Assembly: GCF_030160395.1 (NCBI RefSeq)
Contig: NZ_BSOG01000001.1
Location: forward strand, 834,117-898,116
Reading direction: 5' to 3'
Origin: Chitinimonas prasina
Lineage (GTDB): Bacteria > Pseudomonadota > Gammaproteobacteria > Burkholderiales > Chitinimonadaceae
DNA: 64,000 nt
Shown: piece after piece, positions 17,569 to 26,892 of the stretch
Position numbering within the stretch: position 1 is the stretch's first letter
How the letters are laid out: every line of letters begins with the position of its first letter
Program-made: the position numbers and the translations under genes
The notes under the pieces: model-generated
Seen by the model: the letters and a program-made list of their open reading frames with translations, nothing else
Database searches by the model: none
Told to the model about the DNA's origin: nothing

Positions 17569-19173
17569 CTAATCCGCCACCGGCAAGGTAAAGTAAAAAC
17601 ACGCCCCCTCACCCTCGGCCGACTCCGCCCATATCCGCCCACCATGCAGGTGGACAATGCGTTGCGCCATAGCGAGGCCTATGCCGGTGCCGTTGAACTC
17701 GCGGTCGCTGTGGTAACGCTGAAAGGGGCTGAACAGCTTGCTGGCCCTGCTGCTGTCGAAACCCACGCCATTATCGCGCACGTAGAACACCTCATCGGCA
17801 TGGGCGTTGGGTTGTACTCCCACTTCGATCACGGCGCCCGGGCTGCGGTTGGTGTATTTCCAGGCGTTGGCCAGCAGGTGCTCCAGCGCGATCATCAACA
17901 GCCCATGGTCGGCGCTGACGGTCAGGTTGGGGGCAATACTGACGACAGCGGTACGGCGACCGTCCTGCTGCCGCAGACGACTCATCACCCCACTGGCCAT
18001 CAGACTCAGGTTGACGGTGCTGCGCCGTACCGGCTGGCTTGATAGCAGGAACAGCTTGTGTAGATCGTCGATCTGATCATTCATGCGGGCCGCTTCGGCA
18101 CAGATGCGCAAAAGGTAGTGCCTGCCATCGGGTGACAAGGATTGCAGGTGGTCTTCCAGCAGAATATTGCCAAAGCCGTTGATGGCACGCAGCGGCGCAC
18201 GCAAATCGTGGGAGAGAGAATAAGAGAAGGCCTCCAGCTCGTGGTTGACGGCCCTGAGCTGGTCGGCCCGCTTGGTCAGCCTTTGCTGCAGGCTATCGTA
18301 GCTGGTGACATTCTCCAGTGCCAGCGCCACGCTGTCCGCCAGGTCTTGCAGCAGGGCCAGCTCGTCGTGGCTGGGCAGGCAGGGTTGCGCCCAGTAGGTG
18401 CCGATGGCGGCGATGGGGTCGGTTTGGCGCACCGGCGTCATCACCATGCTTTTGACAAAGGTAGGGCGATAGGCGGTATGAGGCACCCGGTCATCCAGAT
18501 AGATATCGGATATGACCACCTGCTGCTTGTGCTGCATGGCCCAGCCACTGACGCAGGCCGACATGGGAAAACGCCTGCCCTGCCATAGCGGGCTGATGGC
18601 ATCCTCGGCCAGGTAATAGCACTGTTCGCCCTCGCGCAGCACAAAGGTGGCGCCATCGGCCAGCACCAGCTCGCGGGTAACGGTTCGCACCACATGGGCG
18701 ATGTCATCCAGGCAGCGGGCACGTCCCAGCTGCTTCACCGCCTGTATCAACTGGGCCTGGCGGCGGCTGTAGTCATGCAGCAGCGCAGTGTCGCTATTGC
18801 CGTCCGGGCGCTCAAGCAGCATGCGCACAGTGTGCTTGAGCCGCCACAGATCGCGTTTGTCGATAAAATCCTGGGCGCCTGCATCCAGGCCTGCTTCGGT
18901 AGCCAGTTGATCGGCGTGGCCGCTGAAATAGAGAAACGGCACGCCAGGCTGAATCTGCTGCGCCAGCCATAGTGACTCATGCCCCTCGCAGCCGGGTACC
19001 CCGCTGTCGGAGATCACCAGGTCGTAGGCTTCACGCGCCAAGGCGCCGCGATAGTCATCCGCCGTCTCCACCACATGGAGATCCACCATTACCCCCAGGC
19101 GCTGCAGGGCATTGCCTGCCAGTTGGGCATCGAGCGGATTGTCTTCCAGATAAAGCACTTTCCGGGCAGCCAT
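17569..19173 (-). CDS. REC-GAF-histidine kinase signalling protein
   Basis: A soluble sensor kinase of 534 residues. Domains in order: N-terminal receiver (about 5-125, phospho-Asp in YDLVISDSG), a GAF domain (about 145-295), HisKA with the H-box FSYSLSHDLRAPLRAING, and HATPase_c with YTNRS, VRDNGVGFD and GTGIGLAMAQRIV. The order resembles phytochrome-like or cyanobacterial bacteriophytochrome-associated kinases, though no chromophore Cys is obvious. The ATG at 19173 has AGGAAGGAAG just before it; an upstream start at 19197 is possible. No dedicated response regulator is adjacent. It lies 170 bases downstream of tlyA. Confidence 0.9.
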   Translation of the reverse strand: MAARKVLYLEDNPLDAQLAGNALQRLGVMVDLHVVETADDYRGALAREAYDLVISDSGVPGCEGHESLWLAQQIQPGVPFLYFSGHADQLATEAGLDAGAQDFIDKRDLWRLKHTVRMLLERPDGNSDTALLHDYSRRQAQLIQAVKQLGRARCLDDIAHVVRTVTRELVLADGATFVLREGEQCYYLAEDAISPLWQGRRFPMSACVSGWAMQHKQQVVISDIYLDDRVPHTAYRPTFVKSMVMTPVRQTDPIAAIGTYWAQPCLPSHDELALLQDLADSVALALENVTSYDSLQQRLTKRADQLRAVNHELEAFSYSLSHDLRAPLRAINGFGNILLEDHLQSLSPDGRHYLLRICAEAARMNDQIDDLHKLFLLSSQPVRRSTVNLSLMASGVMSRLRQQDGRRTAVVSIAPNLTVSADHGLLMIALEHLLANAWKYTNRSPGAVIEVGVQPNAHADEVFYVRDNGVGFDSSRASKLFSPFQRYHSDREFNGTGIGLAMAQRIVHLHGGRIWAESAEGEGACFYFTLPVAD

Positions 19174-19343
19174 GGCTTCCTTCCTCGTCCGTGGCATATC
19201 TACCGCTGCAGGGCATGGCCCATCATGACGGATGGATCACCGAGTGCGGGTATGCTTTATTACCAGCTTATCAGCTGATTTATAAGCCATTGCTAACGCT
19301 TTTTCCATGCCCTTTGGTCCGCCAGTCTCCCGCCTTGTTCCCC

Positions 19344-20111
19344 TCAGAGCTTGGTCAGCAGCATGAAGAACTCGCGATTGCCATCGCCGCCCGCAATGGG
19401 GCTGTCCAGCCAGGCATCCAACCTCAAGCCTTGATCCTGCACCGTCTGGGTGACCTTGAGTCTGACCCCTTCATACAAGGACGCATCACGGACGATGCCT
19501 CCCTTGGCAATGCCTTCGCGGCCGACCTCGAACTGCGGCTTGACCAGCCAGAGCAGGCGGCCACCCGGCCGCACAAGCGGCGCCACGGCAGGCAGTACCA
19601 GGGTCAACGAGATAAAGGATAGATCCGCCACCGCCAGGTCGTACGCCTGTCCACCATTGGCCGCCAAAAGTTCGGCGACATCCAGCACACGGGCGTTGAC
19701 CCCCTCGAACAGGCTGACACGCGGGTCGTCCTGCAGCGCCGGGTGCAGCTGGCCGTGGCCGACATCGACCCCGACCACGGCGGCGGCGCCTGCCTGCAAC
19801 AGGCAGTCGCAGAAGCCGCCGGTCGAGATACCCACATCCAGGCAGCGCCAGCCGGCTACGTCCAGCCCGGTCTCAGCCAGCGCGCCGGCCAGCTTGAGGC
19901 CTCCGCGCGAGACAAAGCGGTCAGCCGGGTCGGGCACCACCTCCAGCTGAGCATCGGCCAGCAACTTCTGGCTGGGCTTGCTGACCAAGGTGCGGCGCCC
20001 GGCCTCCAGCAGGTGTACCCGCCCCCCGGCGATATAGCTTTGGGCAGCGGTACGAGATGGAGCGAGGCCCAGTTCGGTGAGCAGTATGTCGGCGCGTATC
20101 AGTTCAGTCAT
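19344..20111 (-). CDS. tlyA: TlyA family rRNA 2'-O-methyltransferase
   Basis: A 255-residue protein with an N-terminal S4 RNA-binding domain (residues 1-60, ADILLTELGLAPSRT) and an FtsJ-like SAM methyltransferase. The latter carries FVSRGGLKL, the SAM loop CLDVGISTGGFCDCLL and DLSFISL. The family methylates ribose of 16S and/or 23S rRNA; in mycobacteria this determines capreomycin sensitivity. The haemolysin name attached to some homologues should not be taken as function. It is divergent from the GspE-like gene. Confidence 0.93.
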   Translation of the reverse strand: MTELIRADILLTELGLAPSRTAAQSYIAGGRVHLLEAGRRTLVSKPSQKLLADAQLEVVPDPADRFVSRGGLKLAGALAETGLDVAGWRCLDVGISTGGFCDCLLQAGAAAVVGVDVGHGQLHPALQDDPRVSLFEGVNARVLDVAELLAANGGQAYDLAVADLSFISLTLVLPAVAPLVRPGGRLLWLVKPQFEVGREGIAKGGIVRDASLYEGVRLKVTQTVQDQGLRLDAWLDSPIAGGDGNREFFMLLTKL

Positions 20112-20286
20112 GGGGGGATTTTAAGCCAGGGAGGCGGCAGGATAGGTGCCTACACCAAACAATTTCAACGGCAACGACCCAATGTCATGGCGACCGCCTC
20201 ATATTGCTGCCGACAATTCGTTTGGCATAAGCGACAATTAGAACGAAGCCGACTTGAAAGCCGGAACAACCTCGAGATTTCTGCCC

Positions 20287-22068
20287 ATGAAAAAGTTCTT
20301 TCCCGTGCGTGGCCATGGCGACCACCGCCTGTCCATCAAGGCCCTGGTCGATACCTTGACGGAAGAGGGCCATATTCCAGCCGGTACGGCGGCGGCCTTT
20401 CTGATACCGGCCCGTACCTCGGCCCACGGCAAGACCCACCCTTTCAATGCCATTGCGCCACAGGGCTGGCGCAGCCAGATCAACGACGAGCTGATCGACG
20501 TGGAATGGCTAGGCCACTGGCTGGGTGCCAAGGTGGGGCTGGCCTGGTTCCATATCGACCCGCTGAAGATCGACGTGGCCAGCGTCTCAGGCGTACTGAG
20601 CCACGGCTATGCCAGCCGCTACGGCATCCTGCCTATTGCGGTGGACGCCACCTCCGCCACCCTGGCCACGGCCGAACCCTTTGTGCGGGACTGGGAAGAC
20701 GAGCTTAGCCGTATACTCAAGCGCGAAATCAAGCGGGTGATGGCCAACCCAGAGGACATCGCCCGCTTCCTGCCTGAGTTCTACAACCTGTCGCGCTTCG
20801 TCAAGCAGGCGGTAGCGCAGTCTGGCACGCAGAACAACCTGGCCAACTTCGAGCAGTTGGTACAGCTGGGCCGCACCGGCAATGTCGATGCCAACGACCA
20901 CCATATCGTGGCGCTGGTGGACTGGCTGTTCCAGTACGCCTTTACCCAGCGTGCCTCGGATATCCACCTGGAACCCCGCCGCGAAGCCGGCCATGTGCGC
21001 TTCCGTATCGATGGCCTGCTGCATGCCGTCTACCAGGTGCCGCCCACCGTGATGAACGCGCTGATCTCGCGCATCAAGGTGCTGGGCCGCATGGACCTGG
21101 CGGAGAAACGCCGGCCACAGGATGGCCGGGTCAAAACCAAGACCCCCGACGGCCGCGAGATCGAGCTGCGGCTATCGACCATGCCTACCGCCTTTGGTGA
21201 AAAGCTGGTAATGCGTATCTTCGACCCGGCCATCCTGGTACGGGACTTCGCCGCCCTGGGCTTCGGCCCGGACGAGCAGCAACGCTGGCAGGGCTATGTG
21301 CGCCAGCCGCACGGCATTGTGCTGGTAACCGGCCCTACCGGCTCGGGCAAGACCACCACGCTCTACACCACACTCAAGCAATTGGCGACCGAAGAAGTCA
21401 ATGTCTGCACGGTGGAAGACCCCATCGAAATGATAGAGACCAGCTTCAACCAGATGCAGGTGCAGCCGATGATAGACCTGACCTTTGCCGAGGGTGTGCG
21501 TACCCTGTTGCGGCAGGATCCGGACATCATCATGGTCGGTGAAATCCGTGACCGGGAGACTGCCGACATGGCCATACAGGCGGCCCTGACCGGCCATCTG
21601 GTGCTCTCCACCCTGCACACCAACGATGCCCCCAGTGCCGTGACACGCCTGCTGGAACTGGGTGTGCCGCCCTATCTCGTCAGCTCCACCCTGGTAGGCG
21701 TGATGGCCCAGCGCCTGGTGCGCACGCTCTGCCCCCATTGCAAACAGCCTGGCACACCGCTGGAAGCCGAGTGGAATGCGCTGGTGGCCCCCTGGAAAGC
21801 CGCACTGCCCAAGACCGCCTACAAGGCCGTGGGCTGCCTGGAATGCCGCAATACCGGGTTCCTGGGCCGGATAGGCCTGTACGAGATGCTGAGCATCAGC
21901 AATGAGCTGCGCCGCCTGGTAGCGTCGGTGGCGCATCCTGGGCTGATCAAGGAACAAGCCATCAAGGATGGGCTCAAACCGCTCAAACTGGCGGGCGCGC
22001 AGAAGATTGCCGCTGGTCTGACCACGCTGGAAGAAGTCATGAAGGTCGTGCCATCCGACTTTGACTGA
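20287..22068 (+). CDS. GspE/PilB-type secretion/assembly ATPase
   Basis: A hexameric traffic ATPase of 593 residues. An N-terminal MshE/GspE-like domain (1-200) precedes the ATPase core: Walker A GPTGSGKTTT at 349-357, Asp box and EDPIE, Walker B DPDIIMVGEIRD, then the His box TGHLVLSTLHTND. A four-Cys zinc site (CPHC and CLEC) is present. These features fit type II secretion or type IV pilus extension ATPases. No pseudopilin, GspF/PilC or secretin gene is adjacent, so its machine must be encoded elsewhere or it has a stand-alone role. The ATG at 20287 gives a normal N-terminus; the ribosome site is weak. Confidence 0.9.
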   Translation: MKKFFPVRGHGDHRLSIKALVDTLTEEGHIPAGTAAAFLIPARTSAHGKTHPFNAIAPQGWRSQINDELIDVEWLGHWLGAKVGLAWFHIDPLKIDVASVSGVLSHGYASRYGILPIAVDATSATLATAEPFVRDWEDELSRILKREIKRVMANPEDIARFLPEFYNLSRFVKQAVAQSGTQNNLANFEQLVQLGRTGNVDANDHHIVALVDWLFQYAFTQRASDIHLEPRREAGHVRFRIDGLLHAVYQVPPTVMNALISRIKVLGRMDLAEKRRPQDGRVKTKTPDGREIELRLSTMPTAFGEKLVMRIFDPAILVRDFAALGFGPDEQQRWQGYVRQPHGIVLVTGPTGSGKTTTLYTTLKQLATEEVNVCTVEDPIEMIETSFNQMQVQPMIDLTFAEGVRTLLRQDPDIIMVGEIRDRETADMAIQAALTGHLVLSTLHTNDAPSAVTRLLELGVPPYLVSSTLVGVMAQRLVRTLCPHCKQPGTPLEAEWNALVAPWKAALPKTAYKAVGCLECRNTGFLGRIGLYEMLSISNELRRLVASVAHPGLIKEQAIKDGLKPLKLAGAQKIAAGLTTLEEVMKVVPSDFD

Positions 22069-22111
22069 CTTACTATCGCGCCTTCAACCCGTCCCACTAT
22101 CCCGGTATCTC

Positions 22112-23008
22112 ATGCAACGCCGCTCATTGCTGCTCGCCCTGCCCCTGCTCCTGGCTGCCTGTACCACCACGCCCGACACGCCACCGGCCGTGGCGGCGCC
22201 CGTGCCCCCCAAGCCACTCAAGCTACCGCGCATCGGTATTGCGCTCGGTGGCGGTGCCGCCAAGGGCTTTGCCCATATCGGCGTGATCAAGACACTGGAA
22301 GGGCAAGGCCTGACACCCGCCGTCGTATCCGGCACCAGCGCCGGTAGCGTGGTGGGAGCGCTCTACGCCAGCGGGATGAATGGTTTCAGCCTGCAGGAGC
22401 AATCATTCGCCCTGGACGAAGCCCGCGTGCGCGACCTGACGCTGGGCTCCGGTGGCCTGGTCAAGGGTGAGAAGCTGCAGGAGTATGTCAACGAGCTGGT
22501 GAAGAACCGCACCCTGGACAAAATGGTCAAGCCCTTTGCGGCAGTCGCCACCGAGCTCGATACCGGTCGCCGGGTCGCCTTCAAGCGCGGCAATACCGGG
22601 CAGGCAGTGCGGGCATCGTGCAGCATCCCTGGGGTGTTCCAGCCTACACTGGTCAACGGCAAGCGCTTTGTGGACGGTGGCCTGGTGAGCCCGGTGCCGG
22701 TGGATACTGCCCGCGAGCTGGGGGCGGATATCGTCATCGCAGTGGATATCTCCACCAAGGCGGATTACGGCAAGACCAATGAAGGCATGCTCGCCATCCT
22801 GAACCAGACCATCATCATCATGGGTCAGAAACTGGGCGAACAGGAGCTGGCCCGGGCCGATGTGGTGATACGGCCCAGGGTAGGCAGCATAGGCTCGGCT
22901 GATTTCGAGCAGAAGCACAACGCCATACTGGAGGGCGAGCGGGCAGCCCAGGCCGCCCTGCCCGCCATCAGGGCGGCCATTGCCCGCTGGCAGGCGGCAC
23001 AAAAATGA
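22112..23008 (+). CDS. Patatin-like phospholipase lipoprotein (RssA family)
   Basis: A 298-residue predicted lipoprotein: signal peptide with lipobox LLLAAC, so anchored in a membrane facing the periplasm. The patatin domain has the oxyanion loop GGGAAKGFAH, the nucleophile elbow GTSAG (Ser at residue 76) and the catalytic Asp in DGGLVSPVPVD, a complete Ser-Asp dyad. It probably hydrolyses acyl ester lipids. The start at 22112 is chosen for the lipoprotein signal. The next gene overlaps by ATGA at 23005, so the two are translationally coupled. Confidence 0.92.
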   Translation: MQRRSLLLALPLLLAACTTTPDTPPAVAAPVPPKPLKLPRIGIALGGGAAKGFAHIGVIKTLEGQGLTPAVVSGTSAGSVVGALYASGMNGFSLQEQSFALDEARVRDLTLGSGGLVKGEKLQEYVNELVKNRTLDKMVKPFAAVATELDTGRRVAFKRGNTGQAVRASCSIPGVFQPTLVNGKRFVDGGLVSPVPVDTARELGADIVIAVDISTKADYGKTNEGMLAILNQTIIIMGQKLGEQELARADVVIRPRVGSIGSADFEQKHNAILEGERAAQAALPAIRAAIARWQAAQK

Positions 23009-23331
23009 TCGCCCAGCTGGAAAAACTGCTGGACGGCCCCCGCGATGGCGCCCTGCTGCGCTTTTCGCTGGGCAACGAATACCTCAAGGCAGGGCAGGCC
23101 GCACAGGCGGCCAGCTACTATCGAGACGCCTTGGTGCACGACCCGGCCTACTCCGCCGCCTACAAGGGCCTGGGCAAGGCACTGGAGCAGGCCGGCCAGC
23201 CCCAGGAGGCACTGGCGACCTATGAACAGGGCATAGCGACGGCCACCGCCCGCGGCGATATGCAGGCCGCCCGCGAGATGACTGTCTTTGCCAAACGATT
23301 ACGCAAGGCGCAACAAGGATCACAACCATGA
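23005..23331 (+). CDS. Small tetratricopeptide-repeat protein
   Basis: A 108-residue protein made almost entirely of TPR helices (LLRFSLGNEYLKAGQ, AASYYRDALVHDPAY, AAYKGLGKALEQAG, EALATYEQGIA). TPRs mediate protein contacts; the partner is unknown. Its ATG overlaps the patatin stop and its stop overlaps the next start (ATGA at 23328), placing it in the middle of a tightly coupled operon. Confidence 0.88.
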   Translation: MIAQLEKLLDGPRDGALLRFSLGNEYLKAGQAAQAASYYRDALVHDPAYSAAYKGLGKALEQAGQPQEALATYEQGIATATARGDMQAAREMTVFAKRLRKAQQGSQP

Positions 23332-23561
23332 ACCAGCACACTGTCGAGCTCAAGGGCGAGTACATCGAACTGCATAACCTGCTCAAATTCCTGGCCATTG
23401 CTGATTCGGGCGGGCAGGCCAAGATGATCGTGGCCGAAGGCCTGGTCGAGGTGGATGGCGAGATCGAGTTCCGCAAGACCCGCAAGGTCTATGCTGGCAG
23501 CGTGGTCAAGGTGTTCGATGAAGAGATACAGGTTGTGGCCAATCCCAATCAACCCGGTTGA
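23328..23561 (+). CDS. S4-domain RNA-binding protein (YbcJ-like)
   Basis: 77 residues forming one S4 domain: IELHNLLKFLAIADSGGQAK, then VEVDGEIEFRKTRKVYAGSVV. It resembles the stand-alone S4 proteins YbcJ of E. coli and YaaA of Bacillus, which bind structured RNA. It is the third cistron of the patatin-TPR-S4 operon, coupled by ATGA. Confidence 0.9.
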   Translation: MNQHTVELKGEYIELHNLLKFLAIADSGGQAKMIVAEGLVEVDGEIEFRKTRKVYAGSVVKVFDEEIQVVANPNQPG

Positions 23562-23562
23562 C

Positions 23563-23940
23563 ATGACGTACACCCAGGCTGTTGACCATGACCTGATAGC
23601 TGCTCGGGTACGCAATCGCCAATTGGAGTGTCTCGAACTTTGGTGCTGCTACCCCAATAGCCCGCCAGGTTTTGATATCAACTGCCTGATCAATATCTGG
23701 GGTGACTGGGTTGATGAAACCCTCTGGCAGGATGCAGTCGACATCTCTTGCTATACGCCCGAAGAATGGGCACTGCTCCAACAAACCCATAGGGCGATCG
23801 AGGATTTCTGCAAGGTCACACCGCGCAATATTATCGACCAGCAAGCAGCCATTGCGCTGCCTGAATGGGCAAGGCTGATTACCTGTGCTCAGGCAGCTTT
23901 ACAGGCATTCCAACAACGCGGTCGCCTGGCCGAGGATTAA
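23563..23940 (+). CDS. Hypothetical protein, Cys/Trp-rich
   Basis: I do not recognise this 125-residue acidic protein. It is rich in Trp and Cys (LWCCYPNSPPG, NIWGDWVDETLW, ISCYTPEEW) and largely helical towards the C-terminus. No signal peptide is visible. The ATG at 23563 stands 1 base after the stop of the S4 gene, so it may be the last cistron of that operon, and its stop overlaps the stop of the convergent K+-channel gene. Size and acidity resemble small immunity-type proteins, but no toxin is nearby and I do not claim that function. Confidence 0.6.
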   Translation: MTYTQAVDHDLIAARVRNRQLECLELWCCYPNSPPGFDINCLINIWGDWVDETLWQDAVDISCYTPEEWALLQQTHRAIEDFCKVTPRNIIDQQAAIALPEWARLITCAQAALQAFQQRGRLAED

Positions 23941-25658
23941 TCGTCGCCATTTGCCATGGTCTGGCTACGGCGTGCCGCCCACCAGCGAAACAGCCAACTC
24001 TGCGGCTGCACCTTACCGGTACGGACGTAATCGATCAGCCGGTACTGGTTGATCACAGCCTCCTGCGCCCGATGGGCCTCGCCCCGACCTATGAACAGGA
24101 TGCGCGCATCGAACATCAGCGGAGTCTCGGGCGGCGGCAGCAGGATTTCCTCGCCGCCCTGTATCAGCAACAAGGGCAGGCAGGGCAATTGCAAGGTGGG
24201 CTCCTGCGGATCCAGCAGCAGATGCCGCAACACCAGCCTGGGCTGCGGGTTGAGCAGCAGCGCGTAGCAAGCCGCCTGGTTTTGCCCGTTCAAGGTCAGC
24301 ACCCAGCTCTCCGGCACCCGATCACCGCACAGCGCCTCCATCTCGCGTAGCACGGCACTCGCCCAGACTTCGCTGCGGGTCTGGATCAGCTCCAGAAAGC
24401 GCGCCAAGGTGGGCGACACCATGGCGCGCAGGCATTCCTGCGCTACCACTTCGCTGCGCACCGCCGTGGCATCGGGCTTGAATGCCTCGAACAACACCCG
24501 GTTGGATGAGGCGTTCTGGCGCGCCACGACAAACAACGAGGGTCGTATCTGCCTGGCGGTGGCGACAGCAGAGAGGTTGTTAGCGTCGTGATCAGTGCAG
24601 GCCACCACACCCACCGCTTGTTCCAGCCCTGCCTGGGTCAGGGTATGGGCATCCACGCCCAGGCCCACTACATACTCCCCAGCCTGCAGATCGGCCGGGA
24701 TGCTCAGATCGATCACCGTGACGCTGGACCCCTCTGCCAGCAACGCTGCACGGATGGCATGGCCCATGCGGCCGTAGCCCACCACAACCCAATGGCCGCG
24801 GGGCGGTTGGCTCAAGGGCGGCAGCGGGTCGCCAGCGAAGGCCGACAGCACGCTCCATAGGCGGCTGGCCTGGGGCGCATGCAGCGCCATACGAAAGCGC
24901 CGGCCCACCGCCTCGAACATATTGACCACATGGTTGGCACCAAAGCTGGCCATATTCTCGGCCACCGCCTGGCTCTTGGCCCGGCATACCGACAATAGCT
25001 GTGGCCTGAGCACGTAGGCGGCGATGGCAATGGCCAGGTTGACCTCCTCGTCTCCCGTCAGCGCCAGCACGCCCTTGCAGTTGGGGTTCAGTATGCCGGC
25101 CGTCTGCAGCATCTGTGGGTTGCCGGCATCGCCAGAGTAAGCCGGCACGTCAAAGCGATAGTCGGCCAGCATCACATCAGTCACCCGCTCTTCACGCGGT
25201 TCCAGCACCACAAAGCGGATACCCCGCTCTTCCAGCACCTGGCACAGCCGCCGGCCGGTCTGGCCGTAGCCGCAAACAATATAGAAGGGTTCGCCCAGCC
25301 GCCGAACAGCGCCGCTGAATCGCGCCAGCAGCACCGCCTGCTGGAAGCGTTTGTCCTGCAGTATGGAAAACAGGGTACCCAGGCCATAAGCCCAGCCGAT
25401 CACGCTCAGGTAGATGCAGACCACCACCCACATACGCTGCAGGTAGGTAAAAGGATAGGGCACCTCGCCAAAGCCGATGGTGGTGGCGGTATAGCTGATG
25501 AAATAAAAGGCATGAAAGAAATCCATGCTGTAAGGCTGACCATTGCCATCCTCGCCCGGTATCAACACCAGGCCCAATACCGAAATCGCGTAGATCAGGA
25601 TAAGGGTGATCAACGGCGCCCGCATGCGCCGCAATACCAGGAAGAAGATATTCGGCAT
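23937..25658 (-). CDS. Potassium channel family protein with RCK/TrkA-N domains
   Basis: A 573-residue channel. Two membrane helices (about residues 12-32 and 75-100) flank a pore loop with the selectivity-filter-like TATTIGFGE, and a cytoplasmic part follows. The first Rossmann/RCK domain (VCGYGQTGRRLC) and the second (VVGYGRMGHAI) both keep the GxGxxG nucleotide loop. The filter reads TIGFGE rather than the usual TVGYGD, so ion selectivity may differ. A start at 25658 is chosen; a GTG at 25688 would overlap the upstream gene. That gene, DUF6394, ends 4 bases before this start, indicating co-expression. Confidence 0.88.
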   Translation of the reverse strand: MPNIFFLVLRRMRAPLITLILIYAISVLGLVLIPGEDGNGQPYSMDFFHAFYFISYTATTIGFGEVPYPFTYLQRMWVVVCIYLSVIGWAYGLGTLFSILQDKRFQQAVLLARFSGAVRRLGEPFYIVCGYGQTGRRLCQVLEERGIRFVVLEPREERVTDVMLADYRFDVPAYSGDAGNPQMLQTAGILNPNCKGVLALTGDEEVNLAIAIAAYVLRPQLLSVCRAKSQAVAENMASFGANHVVNMFEAVGRRFRMALHAPQASRLWSVLSAFAGDPLPPLSQPPRGHWVVVGYGRMGHAIRAALLAEGSSVTVIDLSIPADLQAGEYVVGLGVDAHTLTQAGLEQAVGVVACTDHDANNLSAVATARQIRPSLFVVARQNASSNRVLFEAFKPDATAVRSEVVAQECLRAMVSPTLARFLELIQTRSEVWASAVLREMEALCGDRVPESWVLTLNGQNQAACYALLLNPQPRLVLRHLLLDPQEPTLQLPCLPLLLIQGGEEILLPPPETPLMFDARILFIGRGEAHRAQEAVINQYRLIDYVRTGKVQPQSWLFRWWAARRSQTMANGDD

Positions 25659-25662
25659 CCCG

Positions 25663-26046
25663 CTAGCGCCGCAGTTGCAGGGTTTCACCTATCAGCAACA
25701 CCACCGATACCAGGTTGGCCATCAGTGCACCGCCCGAGAAGGAAACCACGCTGGACATGACCCCTGGTGTCATGCCATGGCCGGAGACATACACGGCATA
25801 GCCCCAGATACAGGCAGCTGCGATCAGCTGCAAGTCTGCCACTAGGCTGGTAGCCAGGTGCACCGCCCCAACCTGAGTGCGGTCACCGAACTTGAGCACA
25901 GTGGCGATCAGGTTGACCACAATGGCGGCAAACAGCTCGAACACATCATGCTGGTGCGGTACATCGATCTCGCCCACGAAAAAACCGAAGTTCAGGGTCA
26001 AGGCAAAAACGATGAAGAAACCGAAAATGACTTTTTCCAGATTCAT
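25663..26046 (-). CDS. DUF6394 family membrane protein
   Basis: A 127-residue protein with three or four membrane helices (about 7-27, 38-52, 70-88, 98-122). I recall this family (DUF6394) as a regular neighbour of TrkA-N/RCK potassium channels in proteobacteria, as here, where it precedes the channel gene by 4 bases. A role as an accessory subunit is inference. Confidence 0.8.
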   Translation of the reverse strand: MNLEKVIFGFFIVFALTLNFGFFVGEIDVPHQHDVFELFAAIVVNLIATVLKFGDRTQVGAVHLATSLVADLQLIAAACIWGYAVYVSGHGMTPGVMSSVVSFSGGALMANLVSVVLLIGETLQLRR

Positions 26047-26138
26047 GGGGATGGCGCTCGTGTAACAATATCGAACTGGATTGTAGAGTCTGCCCCGGCA
26101 AACCGCGCGGAATCTGCAGCGGCGTCCAGCCCGCCCCG

Positions 26139-26876
26139 CTAGTACGACTGGATCAAGGCCAGGCCGTCAGCATCCAGTTCACACCATTCACCCTCGGCAA
26201 GTTGTTGCAAGGGCGGCGCATCAAGCCGCAAGCCCCCCATGGCGACGCGGTGCAGGGCCACCACCCGGTTGCCGGCGGCCGCCACCATGCGCTTGACCTG
26301 ATGGTATTTGCCCTGGTCCAAAGTCAGCAACAACTGGTGTTCATCCAGCAGGCTGCAGGCACGGGCGGCCAGTGGGGCAGGCTCGTCATGCAGCTGCACG
26401 CCGGCCAGCAAGGCCGCCACCAGCGAGGTATCGGCCGCATGCTTGAGGCTGACCCGGTAGGTCTTGGGTACGTGCCGCCTGGGCGAGGCCAGTGCATGAT
26501 TGTAGGGGCCGTCATCGGTCAGCAGCAGCAGGCCTGTGGTGTCGGCATCCAGCCGGCCTATGGGCTGCACCCCTCGCACAATAAAATGCTCGGGCAGCAA
26601 GCTGAACACCGAGGCATGGTGCTGCGGCGTGCGCGAGCACTCGAAGTTGGCCGGCTTGTACAGCGCCAGGTAGAGCCGTTCACGATAGGGCCAGGGCTGC
26701 TCGTCCACCGTCAGCAGCAGGCCTTCAGTAGCAAAGCTGGCATCGTGCTGGTGGCAGGGCTGGCCGTTGACGGCCACGCGGCCAGCCTGCACCAGGGCAC
26801 GGGCCGTCTTACGGCTACCAAAGCCTTGCGATTGCAGGATGCGTTCCAGCGGTTGGGGGCGATTCGATACGGGCAT
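26139..26876 (-). CDS. RsuA-family pseudouridine synthase
   Basis: 245 residues: an N-terminal S4 domain (RILQSQGFGSRKTARAL) then the pseudouridine synthase core. The catalytic Asp is in IGRLDADTTGLLLLTDDG, and YRVSLKH and YHQVKRMVAAAGNRV are also conserved. It most resembles RsuA, which modifies U516 of 16S rRNA, rather than RluB/E/F, but the target is not proven. The start at 26876 gives the normal N-terminus. A GC-rich hairpin lies just upstream. Confidence 0.88.
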   Translation of the reverse strand: MPVSNRPQPLERILQSQGFGSRKTARALVQAGRVAVNGQPCHQHDASFATEGLLLTVDEQPWPYRERLYLALYKPANFECSRTPQHHASVFSLLPEHFIVRGVQPIGRLDADTTGLLLLTDDGPYNHALASPRRHVPKTYRVSLKHAADTSLVAALLAGVQLHDEPAPLAARACSLLDEHQLLLTLDQGKYHQVKRMVAAAGNRVVALHRVAMGGLRLDAPPLQQLAEGEWCELDADGLALIQSY

Positions 26877-26892
26877 GGCGGGACCAGAAACA

